A DNA stretch of 64,000 nt from Halomarinibacterium sedimenti (GTDB lineage Bacteria; Bacteroidota; Bacteroidia; Flavobacteriales; Flavobacteriaceae), in NCBI RefSeq assembly GCF_019312585.1, contig NZ_JAHWDP010000007.1, forward strand, positions 35,698 through 99,697, written 5' to 3'. Made by a program: the position numbers and the translations under genes. Shown one piece after another: positions 17,492 through 25,739 of this stretch. The notes under the pieces are model-generated. The model saw only the letters and a list, made by a program, of their open reading frames with translations. It was not told where the DNA came from and ran no database searches. Positions within the stretch are counted from its first letter, which is position 1, and each line of letters opens with the position of its first letter.

Positions 17492-17953
17492 TTGGGAAAA
17501 TCGCAACAAACGTATAGTAAAACTGAAAAAGAAAAAAAACGTGCTAAAAAACGGGAAGACAAACGTAAAAAGATGGAAGCCCGTAAGTTAGAAAAAGAAG
17601 AAAACGGAACCGCAGGTATCGAATTTGCCTATGTGGACCATATGGGTAATCTAGTAGATACACCGCCAGACCCTTCCAAAAAAGTAAAAGTAGCCGCAGA
17701 TGACATCGTTATTGGCGTTCCTAAAATGACAGACGAAGACAGAGAAGCCTTCGATCCTGTACGAAAAGGAACCGTGTCTTTTTTTGATCACTCCAAAGGC
17801 TTCGGATTTATAGTAGATGGGGAGAATCAAGAAAAATACTTCACCCACGTAAGCGGCTTAATAGATGAAATTAACGAAGGTAATGCCGTTTCTTTCGAAC
17901 TTGAAAAAGGACAACGCGGGATGAATGCCGTTAAAGTAACCTTGGTAAAGTAA
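17492..17953 (+). CDS. cold-shock-domain protein with basic N-terminal extension
   Basis: A 153-residue protein. Translation is placed at TTG 17492 because this gives MGKSQQTYSKTEKEKKR, a start I recall for flavobacterial relatives. Residues 1-45 are extremely Lys/Arg/Glu-rich, probably an RNA- or ribosome-binding tail. Residues 90-153 are a full cold-shock domain (RKGTVSFFDHSKGFGFI, YFTHVSG, GMNAVKVTL). It is probably a nucleic-acid chaperone distinct from the 63-residue CspA nearby. The rare TTG start may limit expression. Confidence 0.88.
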   Translation: MGKSQQTYSKTEKEKKRAKKREDKRKKMEARKLEKEENGTAGIEFAYVDHMGNLVDTPPDPSKKVKVAADDIVIGVPKMTDEDREAFDPVRKGTVSFFDHSKGFGFIVDGENQEKYFTHVSGLIDEINEGNAVSFELEKGQRGMNAVKVTLVK

Positions 17954-17976
17954 TTTAAGCCTACCGTGTTTGCCTA

Positions 17977-18000
17977 AAACGATTTTAATTAAATCGTTTT
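17977..18000. terminator. bidirectional terminator overlapping a stop codon
   Basis: AAAACGATTT (17977-17986) pairs with AAATCGTTTT (17991-18000) over a short loop. The hairpin overlaps the last codons and stop of the minus-strand PorT-like gene and also follows the plus-strand cold-shock-domain gene. Confidence 0.7.
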
Positions 18001-18587
18001 CCTATAGATACTTGAAACGCAAGAATGGTAGATCCTTCGGAGTCGCCGCCTTCTTTACGTACAACATCCGATAATTTAAGGTTGGTTCTAAATTGTAAGA
18101 ACCAGTCTTCAGTTATATCGTAAGTTACACCTGCGGTAAAACCTGGAGCTATCCTTTTAAACCGATTTCTATTTTCTTTATTTCCGTTTTGGAATTTTGT
18201 TTGCTCAGTCACTTTTACGCCTAGGTGGATACCACCATCTATGGATAACGCCTCCGAAACGTGATACTTACCTAGAAAAGGAATATTAAAATAGATAATT
18301 CTATCGTAACCACCGTTGAGGACTTGTCCTTCGCCAGATACATGAGGCTCAAAACTAATGAGCCACTCGTCGCTGGTCCTTTTATCTATAACCAAACCTG
18401 CGTGGGCAAAAGTGAGGAACGTATTATTTCCAACGTCGCCATACATATTCGAAAAATTGATCCCCGCTTTGGCACCAAAGTCCCACCCATCAAAAAAAGA
18501 ACCATCATTTTCATTTTCTTGCGCGAGAAGGGTAGTAGTGGTCGTTAATAATATTAAAACAATGAAATTGTGTAAGATCGTTTTCAT
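17985..18587 (-). CDS. PorT-like outer-membrane beta-barrel protein
   Basis: A 200-residue protein with signal peptide (ending LLAQ) and the beginning of a small barrel, GWDFGAKAGINFSNMYGD, typical of Bacteroidetes PorT/outer membrane beta-barrel domains. Alternating hydrophobic strands follow (WLISFEPHV, FLGKYHVSEAL, GIHLGVKV, WFLQFRTNLKL) and the last strand ends in phenylalanine plus asparagine. It is probably an 8-stranded barrel of unknown role; PorT proper is a T9SS component, but this resemblance is only at domain level. Confidence 0.82.
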   Translation of the reverse strand: MKTILHNFIVLILLTTTTTLLAQENENDGSFFDGWDFGAKAGINFSNMYGDVGNNTFLTFAHAGLVIDKRTSDEWLISFEPHVSGEGQVLNGGYDRIIYFNIPFLGKYHVSEALSIDGGIHLGVKVTEQTKFQNGNKENRNRFKRIAPGFTAGVTYDITEDWFLQFRTNLKLSDVVRKEGGDSEGSTILAFQVSIGKRFN

Positions 18588-18672
18588 AAGTATACATTTA
18601 ATGTGTTTACTATTAAAGCATCGGGTTATATTGAAAATGTCATCACAGGGGTAGCAATTCTCAAATAATTAT

Positions 18673-18684
18673 TACTTTTAAGCT
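18673..18684 (+). promoter_or_regulatory. -7 box immediately before the SRAP start codon
   Basis: TACTTTTA (18673-18680) differs from TAnnTTTG only in the last base and lies exactly 4 nt before the ATG, which would put +1 at the start codon. No matching -33 TTG is seen at the right distance, so this is a weaker call than the MFS and rlmI promoters. Confidence 0.4.
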
Positions 18685-19404
18685 ATGTGTTTCGAAACAA
18701 GCCTCCGTAAAAAAAGAGAAGAAATCGTTCATCGTTTGGAAGTTGCGAAGATGCTGGATGCCACCTATGATCCCTTTTTTCATATGTCTGGCTTTACACA
18801 TAACAACCTGCAAATCATACCTATTCACGACCCAACGGTCATCATCCCTGCTATGTGGGGCTTGGTGCCAGACTGGGCGAGTGGAGACCCCTTCGCATTT
18901 TTAAAGAAATACAACACCCTTAATGCCAAAAGCGAAACGGTGTTTGAGTCTAACACCTATAAAGACAGCATCGAAGAACATCGTTGCCTTATTGTGGTAG
19001 ATGGTTTTTTTGAACCCCATCACGAAAACGGGGTATCCATACCGTATTTCTGTTACCAACCTACAGATAGGTACCAAGACGGGAGCGATCTTTTTGCTTT
19101 TGCGGGTATCTATTCGCAACTAGAAGAGAACCAATACAGCTGTTCTATTTTAACGGTACCCGCGAATCCTTTCTTTGCAGAAATCCATAACCGTAAAAAA
19201 AGAATGCCCTTGGTGCTGGATGAACATTATTTTGAAGATTGGCTGGACGATCTTAACAAAAGCCAAATAAACGAACTTATTGCCACGGGATTTACCAATT
19301 CACCCTTTAAAGCACATCCCGTAAGTAGGGATTTGTATAAACGGGGCATCGATACCAACAAACCGTATATTGTGGAGCCTGTGGATATGGATACATTGTT
19401 TTAA
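18685..19404 (+). CDS. SOS response-associated peptidase (SRAP; YedK/HMCES family)
   Basis: A 239-residue SRAP protein that covalently caps abasic sites in single-stranded DNA. Cys2, exposed after Met removal (MCFETS), is the crosslinking residue. Other conserved positions are MWGLVPDW, NAKSET (canonical NARSET), the glutamate in GFFEPHH and the histidine in IHNRKKRMPLVL. The family guards abasic sites at replication forks. The start codon is fixed by Cys2. All catalytic residues are present. It is monocistronic. Confidence 0.93.
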   Translation: MCFETSLRKKREEIVHRLEVAKMLDATYDPFFHMSGFTHNNLQIIPIHDPTVIIPAMWGLVPDWASGDPFAFLKKYNTLNAKSETVFESNTYKDSIEEHRCLIVVDGFFEPHHENGVSIPYFCYQPTDRYQDGSDLFAFAGIYSQLEENQYSCSILTVPANPFFAEIHNRKKRMPLVLDEHYFEDWLDDLNKSQINELIATGFTNSPFKAHPVSRDLYKRGIDTNKPYIVEPVDMDTLF

Positions 19405-19521
19405 TTGGTTACGGCTCTTACAATTGTTTAAAATTTTATATTTTTTATAATTTATAAAAAATACGATTTTTAAACACAAGTTAATTTTAAAAAGGCATGG
19501 TTGTTGTACAATGAGTCTAAT

Positions 19522-19633
19522 GGATTTACTTTTACATAATTACGATCGATATGAACCTAACGGTAGTCATATCTGTAATTATGCAAAATAGCGGAGCTAC
19601 ACGTAAATCCTGATGTATGGAAATGTTCTATAA
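19522..19633. repeat. hairpin repeat, copy 1
   Basis: A non-coding element of about 112 bp, near-identical to the one at 19755-19867. It can fold into a long interrupted hairpin: GGATTTAC (19522-19529) with GTAAATCC (19603-19610), CATAATTAC (19535-19543) with GTAATTATG (19575-19583), and GATATGA (19548-19554) with TCATATC (19567-19573). The right arm carries the tag AAAATAGCGGAGCTAC (19585-19600). Confidence 0.8.
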
Positions 19634-19656
19634 GTTTATTTATCAAATTGCTTTGA

Positions 19657-19722
19657 CATAAAACCGAACGTTATAGTGCTAAAGCCCAATAACTGGTTTT
19701 ATGCTCAAATAGCGTAGCTATC
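19657..19722. repeat. hairpin of the same cluster, divergent unit
   Basis: CATAAAACC (19657-19665) pairs perfectly with GGTTTTATG (19695-19703). It is followed by CTCAAATAGCGTAGCTATC, a variant of the tag after the right arms of the two flanking copies. It therefore looks like a third, shorter member of the same hairpin family. Confidence 0.65.
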
Positions 19723-19754
19723 TAAAATGGAGGGTTAGTTAAACCATGTCTTGT

Positions 19755-19867
19755 GGATTTACTTTTACATAATTACCATCGATATTAGCCTAACGGCAGT
19801 CATATCTGTAATTATGCAAAATAGCGGAGCTATACGTAAATCCTGATATGTGTGAAATGTTCTATAA
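19755..19867. repeat. hairpin repeat, copy 2
   Basis: The second near-identical copy of the element at 19522-19633. The outer and middle stems are unchanged, the inner stem has one mismatch, and the tag reads AAAATAGCGGAGCTAT (about 19818-19833). The rest of 19405-19967 shows no ORF; it is AT-rich and this three-hairpin array is its only structure. Confidence 0.8.
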
Positions 19868-19967
19868 TGTATATTATGTAAAATAGAATATTTAGGGACT
19901 CACTCCTTCTTTTATGAAATACGAGAATCTTAGGTCGGTAATGATAGCTGTTGCACACCTCAAATAC

Positions 19968-20873
19968 CTAGGCTTTGTTTTGTACGTTTACTTTAAAGTC
20001 GGGTGCTCCTACCAATTCAAATGTGGCAGAGGCAAATTTAATTTCTCCCTGGGTGGCATCCACCTCTGTTAGAATTTTGGTGTATAGCGCTGTTTTTGTA
20101 GCGCGTCTCTTTTTGTAGTTTACAATATAACGTAACGTATATTCTACCCAATTGTCATTCGCCACTAACGATACCATGGGTTCGGTTTGTGCTTCTTCCA
20201 ATCTATATTTAGATTTTAATTCTTGCCATTGCTCTCTAGATTTGGTTGAAAGATCTCCTGCCACTTCATTTCCTACTTTTAACAGGATCTGTGTGGTTTT
20301 TTCGTAATTGCTTCCGAATTGTATGGGAATTTTAATTTCATCCCATAAAAAAGGAAAATCACCAGAATAGTTAAAAACAGGCTCTTTAAACACATAACTG
20401 TTGGCAATTAGTACAATACGTCCGTTGTACAAATCGCCATCTACCCATTGCCCGGTTTCCATTAAGGTGGTTCGTAACACGCCAATATCCATCACATCTC
20501 CTTTAATTCCACCTAACTGCACACGATCCCCCGATTTATAAAAGCCTCCTAGTATAATAGCCAACCAGCCGGCAAAGGATGTAATGACCTCCTGTAATGA
20601 AAAAGCAATCCCCGCACCCGCAACTCCCAAGGCAACTGTAAGTCCGCCTAATTTATTGCTATACACTACCGTAATTAGGACGATGGTTAAAAAGAATCCT
20701 ATAAAACTCCCGAGCTTCTTTGCGCGATACCTGTTATTGTCTTCCTTTATTTTTGTGATTAGGTTTTTTTGAATCATCTTAATGACGAGCCAAATAATAA
20801 CCACCCCTATTACTACTGTTGCTATCTTCCCAACGGTAGGGTTAAATAATAGCTCTTTAAGCTGTTCTTCCAT
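19968..20873 (-). CDS. MscS-family mechanosensitive ion channel
   Basis: A 301-residue small-conductance mechanosensitive channel of the inner membrane that opens on hypo-osmotic stress. Three N-terminal membrane helices precede the pore helix ALGVAGAGIAFSLQEVITSFAGWLAII. The beta domain follows with GDRVQLGGIKGDVMDIGVLRTTLM and a C-terminal alpha/beta domain. The pore Gly/Ala pattern is kept. It is a distinct subtype from the second MscS at 44281. It lies 85 bp downstream of the EF-G paralogue on the same strand and may be co-transcribed. Confidence 0.92.
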   Translation of the reverse strand: MEEQLKELLFNPTVGKIATVVIGVVIIWLVIKMIQKNLITKIKEDNNRYRAKKLGSFIGFFLTIVLITVVYSNKLGGLTVALGVAGAGIAFSLQEVITSFAGWLAIILGGFYKSGDRVQLGGIKGDVMDIGVLRTTLMETGQWVDGDLYNGRIVLIANSYVFKEPVFNYSGDFPFLWDEIKIPIQFGSNYEKTTQILLKVGNEVAGDLSTKSREQWQELKSKYRLEEAQTEPMVSLVANDNWVEYTLRYIVNYKKRRATKTALYTKILTEVDATQGEIKFASATFELVGAPDFKVNVQNKA

Positions 20874-20957
20874 AGTTTTGTTTCTTTCTATTTAGAATGA
20901 TGGACTAAAAATACTACTAAAACCCCTATCTCACTGAAGGCATCATAAGATTATTCT

Positions 20958-23075
20958 CTATTCTTGCGACTCATTTAACGCCACCAATTCCTTTTGTACG
21001 TGTGTGGGTACTGCATCGTACTTTGAAAATGTAGATGTGAAATTCGCACGTCCTTGTGTGACAGACCTCAATTTGGTTGAAAAATCACTCATTTCCGCTT
21101 TGGGTATCATCGCTTTCAGGATTTGATATTGGTCCTCACTATTAATTCCTTGAATCATGGCACGGCGGGTTTGTAATTCGGTCATCACATTACCAACCAT
21201 CGATTCTGGAACTTTAATACTCACATCCAAAATGGGTTCTAATAATTTAGGATTTGCTTGTTTAAAGGCATCCTTAAAGGCGGTTGCTCCCGCAATTTTA
21301 AACGAAATGTCGTTAGAGTCTACCGAGTGCATTTTTCCGTCGTATACCATCACGCGTATATCGCGTGCATAGGATTTGGTTAATGGACCTTGTTCCATGA
21401 CTTCCAAAATGCCTTTCATAATGGAAGGTAAAAAGCGGGTGTCAATCACACCGCCTACAATACAATTATAGAATACCAGTTTCCCGCCCCAGTCTAAGTC
21501 AATTTCATTTTTACCACGAATGTTAAACCCTTCTGGTTCTTGCATTCCTTCATAATACGGTTCTATTTTTAAATGCACTTGAGCAAACTGGCCAGACCCT
21601 CCCGATTGTTTTTTATGGCGGTAATTGGCGTTGGCAGACCGCTGTATGGTTTCCCGATACGATATGCGAGGCGCTTGGAAATTGCATTTAAGTCCGTAGC
21701 TGTTTTCTAATTGCCATTCCAAAACCGCTAAATGCAATTCTCCTTGACAGCCCACGATGGTTTGATGTGTTTCTTGATTGTACTGCATGGTAATGGTAGG
21801 ATCTTGACTGTTAATGCGTCGCAATGCTTCGTTGAGTTTCTCCTCTTCGCTACTACTGTTTGCAGAAACCGATTTTTCTAACCGCGATTGAGGAAATTGA
21901 ATGGGTTTAATGGTAGGCCCATTTTCATTTTGCGATAAGGTATCGTTTGTTTCGGTGCCTTTTAGTTTGGTGGTAGCGCCAATATCCCCCACCGTTAGTC
22001 TGTTAACTGGATGCTTGGTTTTACCATCCATAATATATAGGTTATTCACCACTTCAATTTCATTGGTACTCTGGTTATAGAATTTATCATTCACCTTCAC
22101 TTCACCGGCCTTTACTTTGAAGAAAGAAACCTGCCCAAGATTGGGTTCGAACAGGGTCTTAAAGATGAACAAGGTTGTAGGCGCGTCTACTTTAGGAGCC
22201 ACCAACTCCCCTTCTTCGCTTTGTTCGGGTTTTAAATCGGAAGCACTAGGCGCCACATTGTCTATAAAGCCCATTAAGCGGCCACTTCCCATATCTAATA
22301 GTGCAGATGTCGTGAATATTGGGAACAAATCGTGATTAAGCATCCCTAACTTAATCCCTTGGCGCATTTCATCTTCGTTGAGGGTGCCTTTGTCAAAATA
22401 CAATTCCATTAAATCCTCATCATTTTCGGCTGCCTTTTCTACCAAATCGTTGTGCAATTGGTTGGCGCGGTCTAATTCAGCCTCTGGAATAGGCACTTTT
22501 TCTGGTTTTCCCCCATCGGGACCAAATTTGTAGCACTTCATTTTCATAACATCTACAATGGCATTGGCACCATCCAGTTTTATAGGGTATTGAATTAAGA
22601 CTGTATTTTTTCCTACTAAGCGTTGCAAACTGTTTACGCTTTGATCGAAATTGGCCTTTTCGTGGTCAAACTTATTAATGACAAAGACAGTAGGTTTACG
22701 GTATTTATCCACATAATCCCAAATGATTTCTGTACCAATATCGGCGCCGTGTTCGGCGTTAATGACGTGTACAATAGTATCTGCCACGCGAATGGAAGAA
22801 ATAATTTCTCCAATAAAATCGTCCAATCCAGGGGTATCGATAATATTAATTTTGTAATTCCTCCATTCGGTATGCAATGGTGTCGCAAAAATAGAAGTAC
22901 CTCGTTCTTGTTCGATTTCGTGATAATCGGACACCGTATTTTTTTGTTCGACGGTTCCTCTTCTATTGATGAGCCCAGCTTCAAAGAGCATCGTTTCGGC
23001 TAGCGTCGTTTTTCCGGCACCGTGCGCGCCTACAAGAACGACATTTTTGATGTGTTTGTTGTCAAAAATTTTCAT
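20958..23075 (-). CDS. elongation factor G-like translational GTPase (EF-G paralogue)
   Basis: A 705-residue GTPase with the EF-G domain order. G1 is GAHGAGKT, switch I ends EQERGTSIFATP, G3 is DTPGLDD, G4 is NKFD and G5 is in TSALLDMG. Domains II-V follow (a sequence near residue 480 with REANYRHKKQSGGSGQFAQV-like order is typical of domain IV). Switch I reads RGTSI where EF-G proper has RGITI, and overall it matches the divergent second EF-G class of Bacteroidetes and actinobacteria rather than FusA. Whether it translocates, recycles or protects ribosomes cannot be told. It has no fusA/tuf/rpsL neighbours. Confidence 0.9.
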   Translation of the reverse strand: MKIFDNKHIKNVVLVGAHGAGKTTLAETMLFEAGLINRRGTVEQKNTVSDYHEIEQERGTSIFATPLHTEWRNYKINIIDTPGLDDFIGEIISSIRVADTIVHVINAEHGADIGTEIIWDYVDKYRKPTVFVINKFDHEKANFDQSVNSLQRLVGKNTVLIQYPIKLDGANAIVDVMKMKCYKFGPDGGKPEKVPIPEAELDRANQLHNDLVEKAAENDEDLMELYFDKGTLNEDEMRQGIKLGMLNHDLFPIFTTSALLDMGSGRLMGFIDNVAPSASDLKPEQSEEGELVAPKVDAPTTLFIFKTLFEPNLGQVSFFKVKAGEVKVNDKFYNQSTNEIEVVNNLYIMDGKTKHPVNRLTVGDIGATTKLKGTETNDTLSQNENGPTIKPIQFPQSRLEKSVSANSSSEEEKLNEALRRINSQDPTITMQYNQETHQTIVGCQGELHLAVLEWQLENSYGLKCNFQAPRISYRETIQRSANANYRHKKQSGGSGQFAQVHLKIEPYYEGMQEPEGFNIRGKNEIDLDWGGKLVFYNCIVGGVIDTRFLPSIMKGILEVMEQGPLTKSYARDIRVMVYDGKMHSVDSNDISFKIAGATAFKDAFKQANPKLLEPILDVSIKVPESMVGNVMTELQTRRAMIQGINSEDQYQILKAMIPKAEMSDFSTKLRSVTQGRANFTSTFSKYDAVPTHVQKELVALNESQE

Positions 23076-23223
23076 AGAATATGAATGTTATGAAAGACGT
23101 TAGTTAGAACAATTAAGATACTAAAAATAATCTACTTTTGGGCTTCCTACTATGACCAATGTTAGGTTGTTAGATTTTCTGAAAGATGTTTTTTTAATTA
23201 AATCTTAACATCGATAAGCCATC

Positions 23224-23251
23224 TTGCTTCTAAGAATTAGCTCTACTTTTG
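23224..23251 (+). promoter_or_regulatory. promoter of the MFS gene, predicted leaderless
   Basis: TTG at 23224-23226, a 17-nt spacer and a perfect -7 box TACTTTTG (23244-23251). Only 4 nt separate the box from the ATG at 23256, so the expected +1 coincides with the start codon. Confidence 0.7.
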
Positions 23252-23255
23252 CAGT

Positions 23256-24473
23256 ATGTTTAAAAGACAATCTGCCTCCCAAATCGAGTTTATTGCCATG
23301 ATGGCCTCTCTTATGGCGGTGGTTGCACTTGCTATTGACGCGTTACTTCCAGCGTTAGACGTTATTGGGATTACTATTGGGACACAGCGTCCCGCAGATA
23401 ACCAACTCATAATTACCATGATCTTTTTGGGTTTGGGGGTAGGTCCTCTGGTTTTTGGACCTATATCTGATGCCAAAGGTCGTAAACCCATTGTTTATAT
23501 GGGTTTCGGAATATTTTTAATTGGAAGTATTATTTGTGTCTATGCTGAAAGTTTACCCGTTATGATTGCGGGCCGGATTCTTCAAGGGATTGGATTGTCG
23601 GCACCACGAACGATAAGTATTGCTATTATTCGTGACTTATATAGCGGCGATTATATGGCTCGTATCATGTCGTTTGTTACTGTGGTTTTTCTCTTGGTGC
23701 CTATCGTTGCCCCTGCAGCTGGTAAATTGGTGTTGGATTACTATAATTGGAAGGGAATTTTCTATATACAGCTATTCTTTAGTGCTTTGGTTTGCTTTTG
23801 GTTTTGGAAGCGACAACCCGAAACCCTTACCCTTGACAAGCGAATCCCTTTTACCCGTGAACGTTTTAATAAAGGATTTAAAGAAGTCTTAACCGAAAAA
23901 TCTACTATGGGTTTCACCTTTATTTCGGGATTAATTTTGGGCGCCTTTTTAGTGTATTTAAGTGGTTCTCAGCAAATCTTTGAAGTTCAATACGGACTTA
24001 AAGAAGAGTTCCCCTACCTCTTTGCAGGTCTAGCGATTGCTATTAGTTTGGCAATATTCACCAATGGAAATCTAGTAGTTCGTTTCGGAATGTTAAAATT
24101 GGTCACCCTATCCATCTATGCATTTCTAATTGTTTCAACCCTATTTGTGGTACTGTTTTATGGGCAACCCAACCCAAGTATTGAAGTATTAATGGCATTT
24201 TTTTCGGTGCAGTTTTTTGCTATTGGATTTTTATTCGGAAACCTGCGTGCCTTAGCAATGGAACCCATGGGGCATATAGCGGGAATGGCAGCTGCCATTA
24301 CAGGTCTCATTTCAACCTTAATGGGAATTCCTATTAGTACGTTTATAGGTCGCTACATTGAAAATAGTGTACTCCCAGTGTTTATTGGGTTTATGATCTG
24401 TGGGGTGGTTTCGGTGGTGATATTGCACTTTAGCAGGAGTGCATTGAAGAAAAAAAGAGCCGCATTGGAGTAA
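23256..24473 (+). CDS. MFS multidrug efflux transporter (Bcr/CflA family)
   Basis: A 405-residue inner-membrane exporter of the DHA1/Bcr-CflA drug:H+ antiporter group, with 12 hydrophobic segments. Family marks are the N-terminal MASLMAVVALAIDALLPALD, motif A between helices 2 and 3 (GPISDAKGRKPIVYMG) and the helix 4-5 region GRILQGIGLSAPRTIS. A basic tail ends the protein. It probably exports drugs, sulfonamides or dipeptides. It is divergent from the EF-G paralogue (180 bp). Confidence 0.92.
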   Translation: MFKRQSASQIEFIAMMASLMAVVALAIDALLPALDVIGITIGTQRPADNQLIITMIFLGLGVGPLVFGPISDAKGRKPIVYMGFGIFLIGSIICVYAESLPVMIAGRILQGIGLSAPRTISIAIIRDLYSGDYMARIMSFVTVVFLLVPIVAPAAGKLVLDYYNWKGIFYIQLFFSALVCFWFWKRQPETLTLDKRIPFTRERFNKGFKEVLTEKSTMGFTFISGLILGAFLVYLSGSQQIFEVQYGLKEEFPYLFAGLAIAISLAIFTNGNLVVRFGMLKLVTLSIYAFLIVSTLFVVLFYGQPNPSIEVLMAFFSVQFFAIGFLFGNLRALAMEPMGHIAGMAAAITGLISTLMGIPISTFIGRYIENSVLPVFIGFMICGVVSVVILHFSRSALKKKRAALE

Positions 24474-24499
24474 TGCAGCCTTACATAAAAAAGAGTTTA

Positions 24500-24652
24500 C
24501 TATTCATCCTCTGAAGCATCATTCCTCAACACCAACTCCCCTTTCTCGTTTAATACAAAGGTTTCCTTTTTAGCCGAATGACGAAAATTAAGGGATCTGC
24601 GGTAATTACTCTGGAAGCTTGCATGCTTTTTTTTGGAGGAAGATTGTGTCAT
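24500..24652 (-). CDS. small basic protein, 50 aa
   Basis: A short ATG-to-TAG frame on the minus strand between two plus-strand genes. The N-terminal half is basic and Ser/Lys-rich (MTQSSSKKKHASFQSNYRR); the C-terminal half reads like a small domain, ETFVLNEKGELVLRND, ending acidic SEDE. The amino-acid composition looks coding, but no family is recognised. Confidence 0.5.
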   Translation of the reverse strand: MTQSSSKKKHASFQSNYRRSLNFRHSAKKETFVLNEKGELVLRNDASEDE

Positions 24653-24752
24653 AATAATAGTTTTAATAGTTGCAGAATACCGCTCTAATAGTTTAAATTT
24701 AAAATCTTTTTTTAAATCAACATACTATAAATCAAAATTTTAACAATCTTCT

Positions 24753-25739
24753 ATGTTCGCTACCCGTTTAATTTTTACCCTTTTAGCCATCTTTTTTATT
24801 AGCAGTTGTAAAGAAAACTCCAAAGAGCAAGTCCTTGAAAATGAATCTTCTACTACGGCAGAAGTTACTCTAGAATTACAAATTCCAGCCGAGTTAGGTG
24901 AAGGTGCTTTTTGGAATCATAAAACTCAAGAATTATATTGGGTGGATATTTTGGGTAAGAAATTATATATCTATAATCCTAGTACCAAACTAAACACCTC
25001 GTTCGAGATGCCTTCCCGTATAGGAACGGTGGTCCCCCAATCAGACAGTACGGCCGTGGTGGCTTTGGAAGATGGGATTTATATTCAAAATACTAAGAAT
25101 GGAAGTTTAACAAGACTTTCTAACGTTGAAGCCGATACAACTGAAAATCGGTTTAACGATGGGAAATGTGACCCTAACGGAAACTTATGGGTGGGATCTA
25201 TGCATTTAGCCGAAAAAGAACCTAATGCGAAGTTGTATAAAGTAACTCCCAATGGAACCGCTACAGCCATGCTCGATAGCATTACTATTTCTAACGGAAT
25301 CGTTTGGACCAAAGATGCCAAAACCATGTATTATATAGACACCCCCACGGCAAAGATTCGCGCATTTGATTATGATGCTGAAACTTCAACCATTTCAAAC
25401 GAACGCGTGGCGGTAGAAGTTCCAGCCTCTTTAGGCTTTCCCGACGGAATGGCTATAGACGAACATGACAACCTTTGGGTGGGTATGTGGAACGGCAATG
25501 CTGTAGTTTGCTTTGACCCTAAAACGGGTAGCGTGATTACAAGGATTGAAGTTCCCGCGCATAACGTCACTAGTTGCGCTTTTGGAGGGCCTAATCTGGA
25601 TATCCTCTATATTACAACGGCAACGGTAGATATGACCGAGGACGAAAAAATTCAATTTCCTTTGGCAGGTTCTGTATTTAGGGTAGTTCCTGGGGTTAAA
25701 GGAGTGCCTTCATCATTTTTTGGAACCGTTAACGAATGA
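24753..25739 (+). CDS. SMP-30/gluconolactonase family lipoprotein
   Basis: A 328-residue six-bladed propeller lactonase with a lipoprotein signal (FFISSCKE, Cys19). The metal-binding residues of SMP-30 proteins are visible: ELGEGAFW (Glu), ENRFNDGKCDPNGNLWVGSM (Asn), ISNGIVW (Asn) and FPDGMAIDEHDNLWVG (Asp). It should hydrolyse gluconolactone (or another aldonolactone) to gluconate in the envelope. Its stop overlaps the start of the gluconokinase/Gnd gene (ATGA), and GntP follows, so lactone hydrolysis, uptake and phosphorylation are encoded in order. Confidence 0.9.
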   Translation: MFATRLIFTLLAIFFISSCKENSKEQVLENESSTTAEVTLELQIPAELGEGAFWNHKTQELYWVDILGKKLYIYNPSTKLNTSFEMPSRIGTVVPQSDSTAVVALEDGIYIQNTKNGSLTRLSNVEADTTENRFNDGKCDPNGNLWVGSMHLAEKEPNAKLYKVTPNGTATAMLDSITISNGIVWTKDAKTMYYIDTPTAKIRAFDYDAETSTISNERVAVEVPASLGFPDGMAIDEHDNLWVGMWNGNAVVCFDPKTGSVITRIEVPAHNVTSCAFGGPNLDILYITTATVDMTEDEKIQFPLAGSVFRVVPGVKGVPSSFFGTVNE

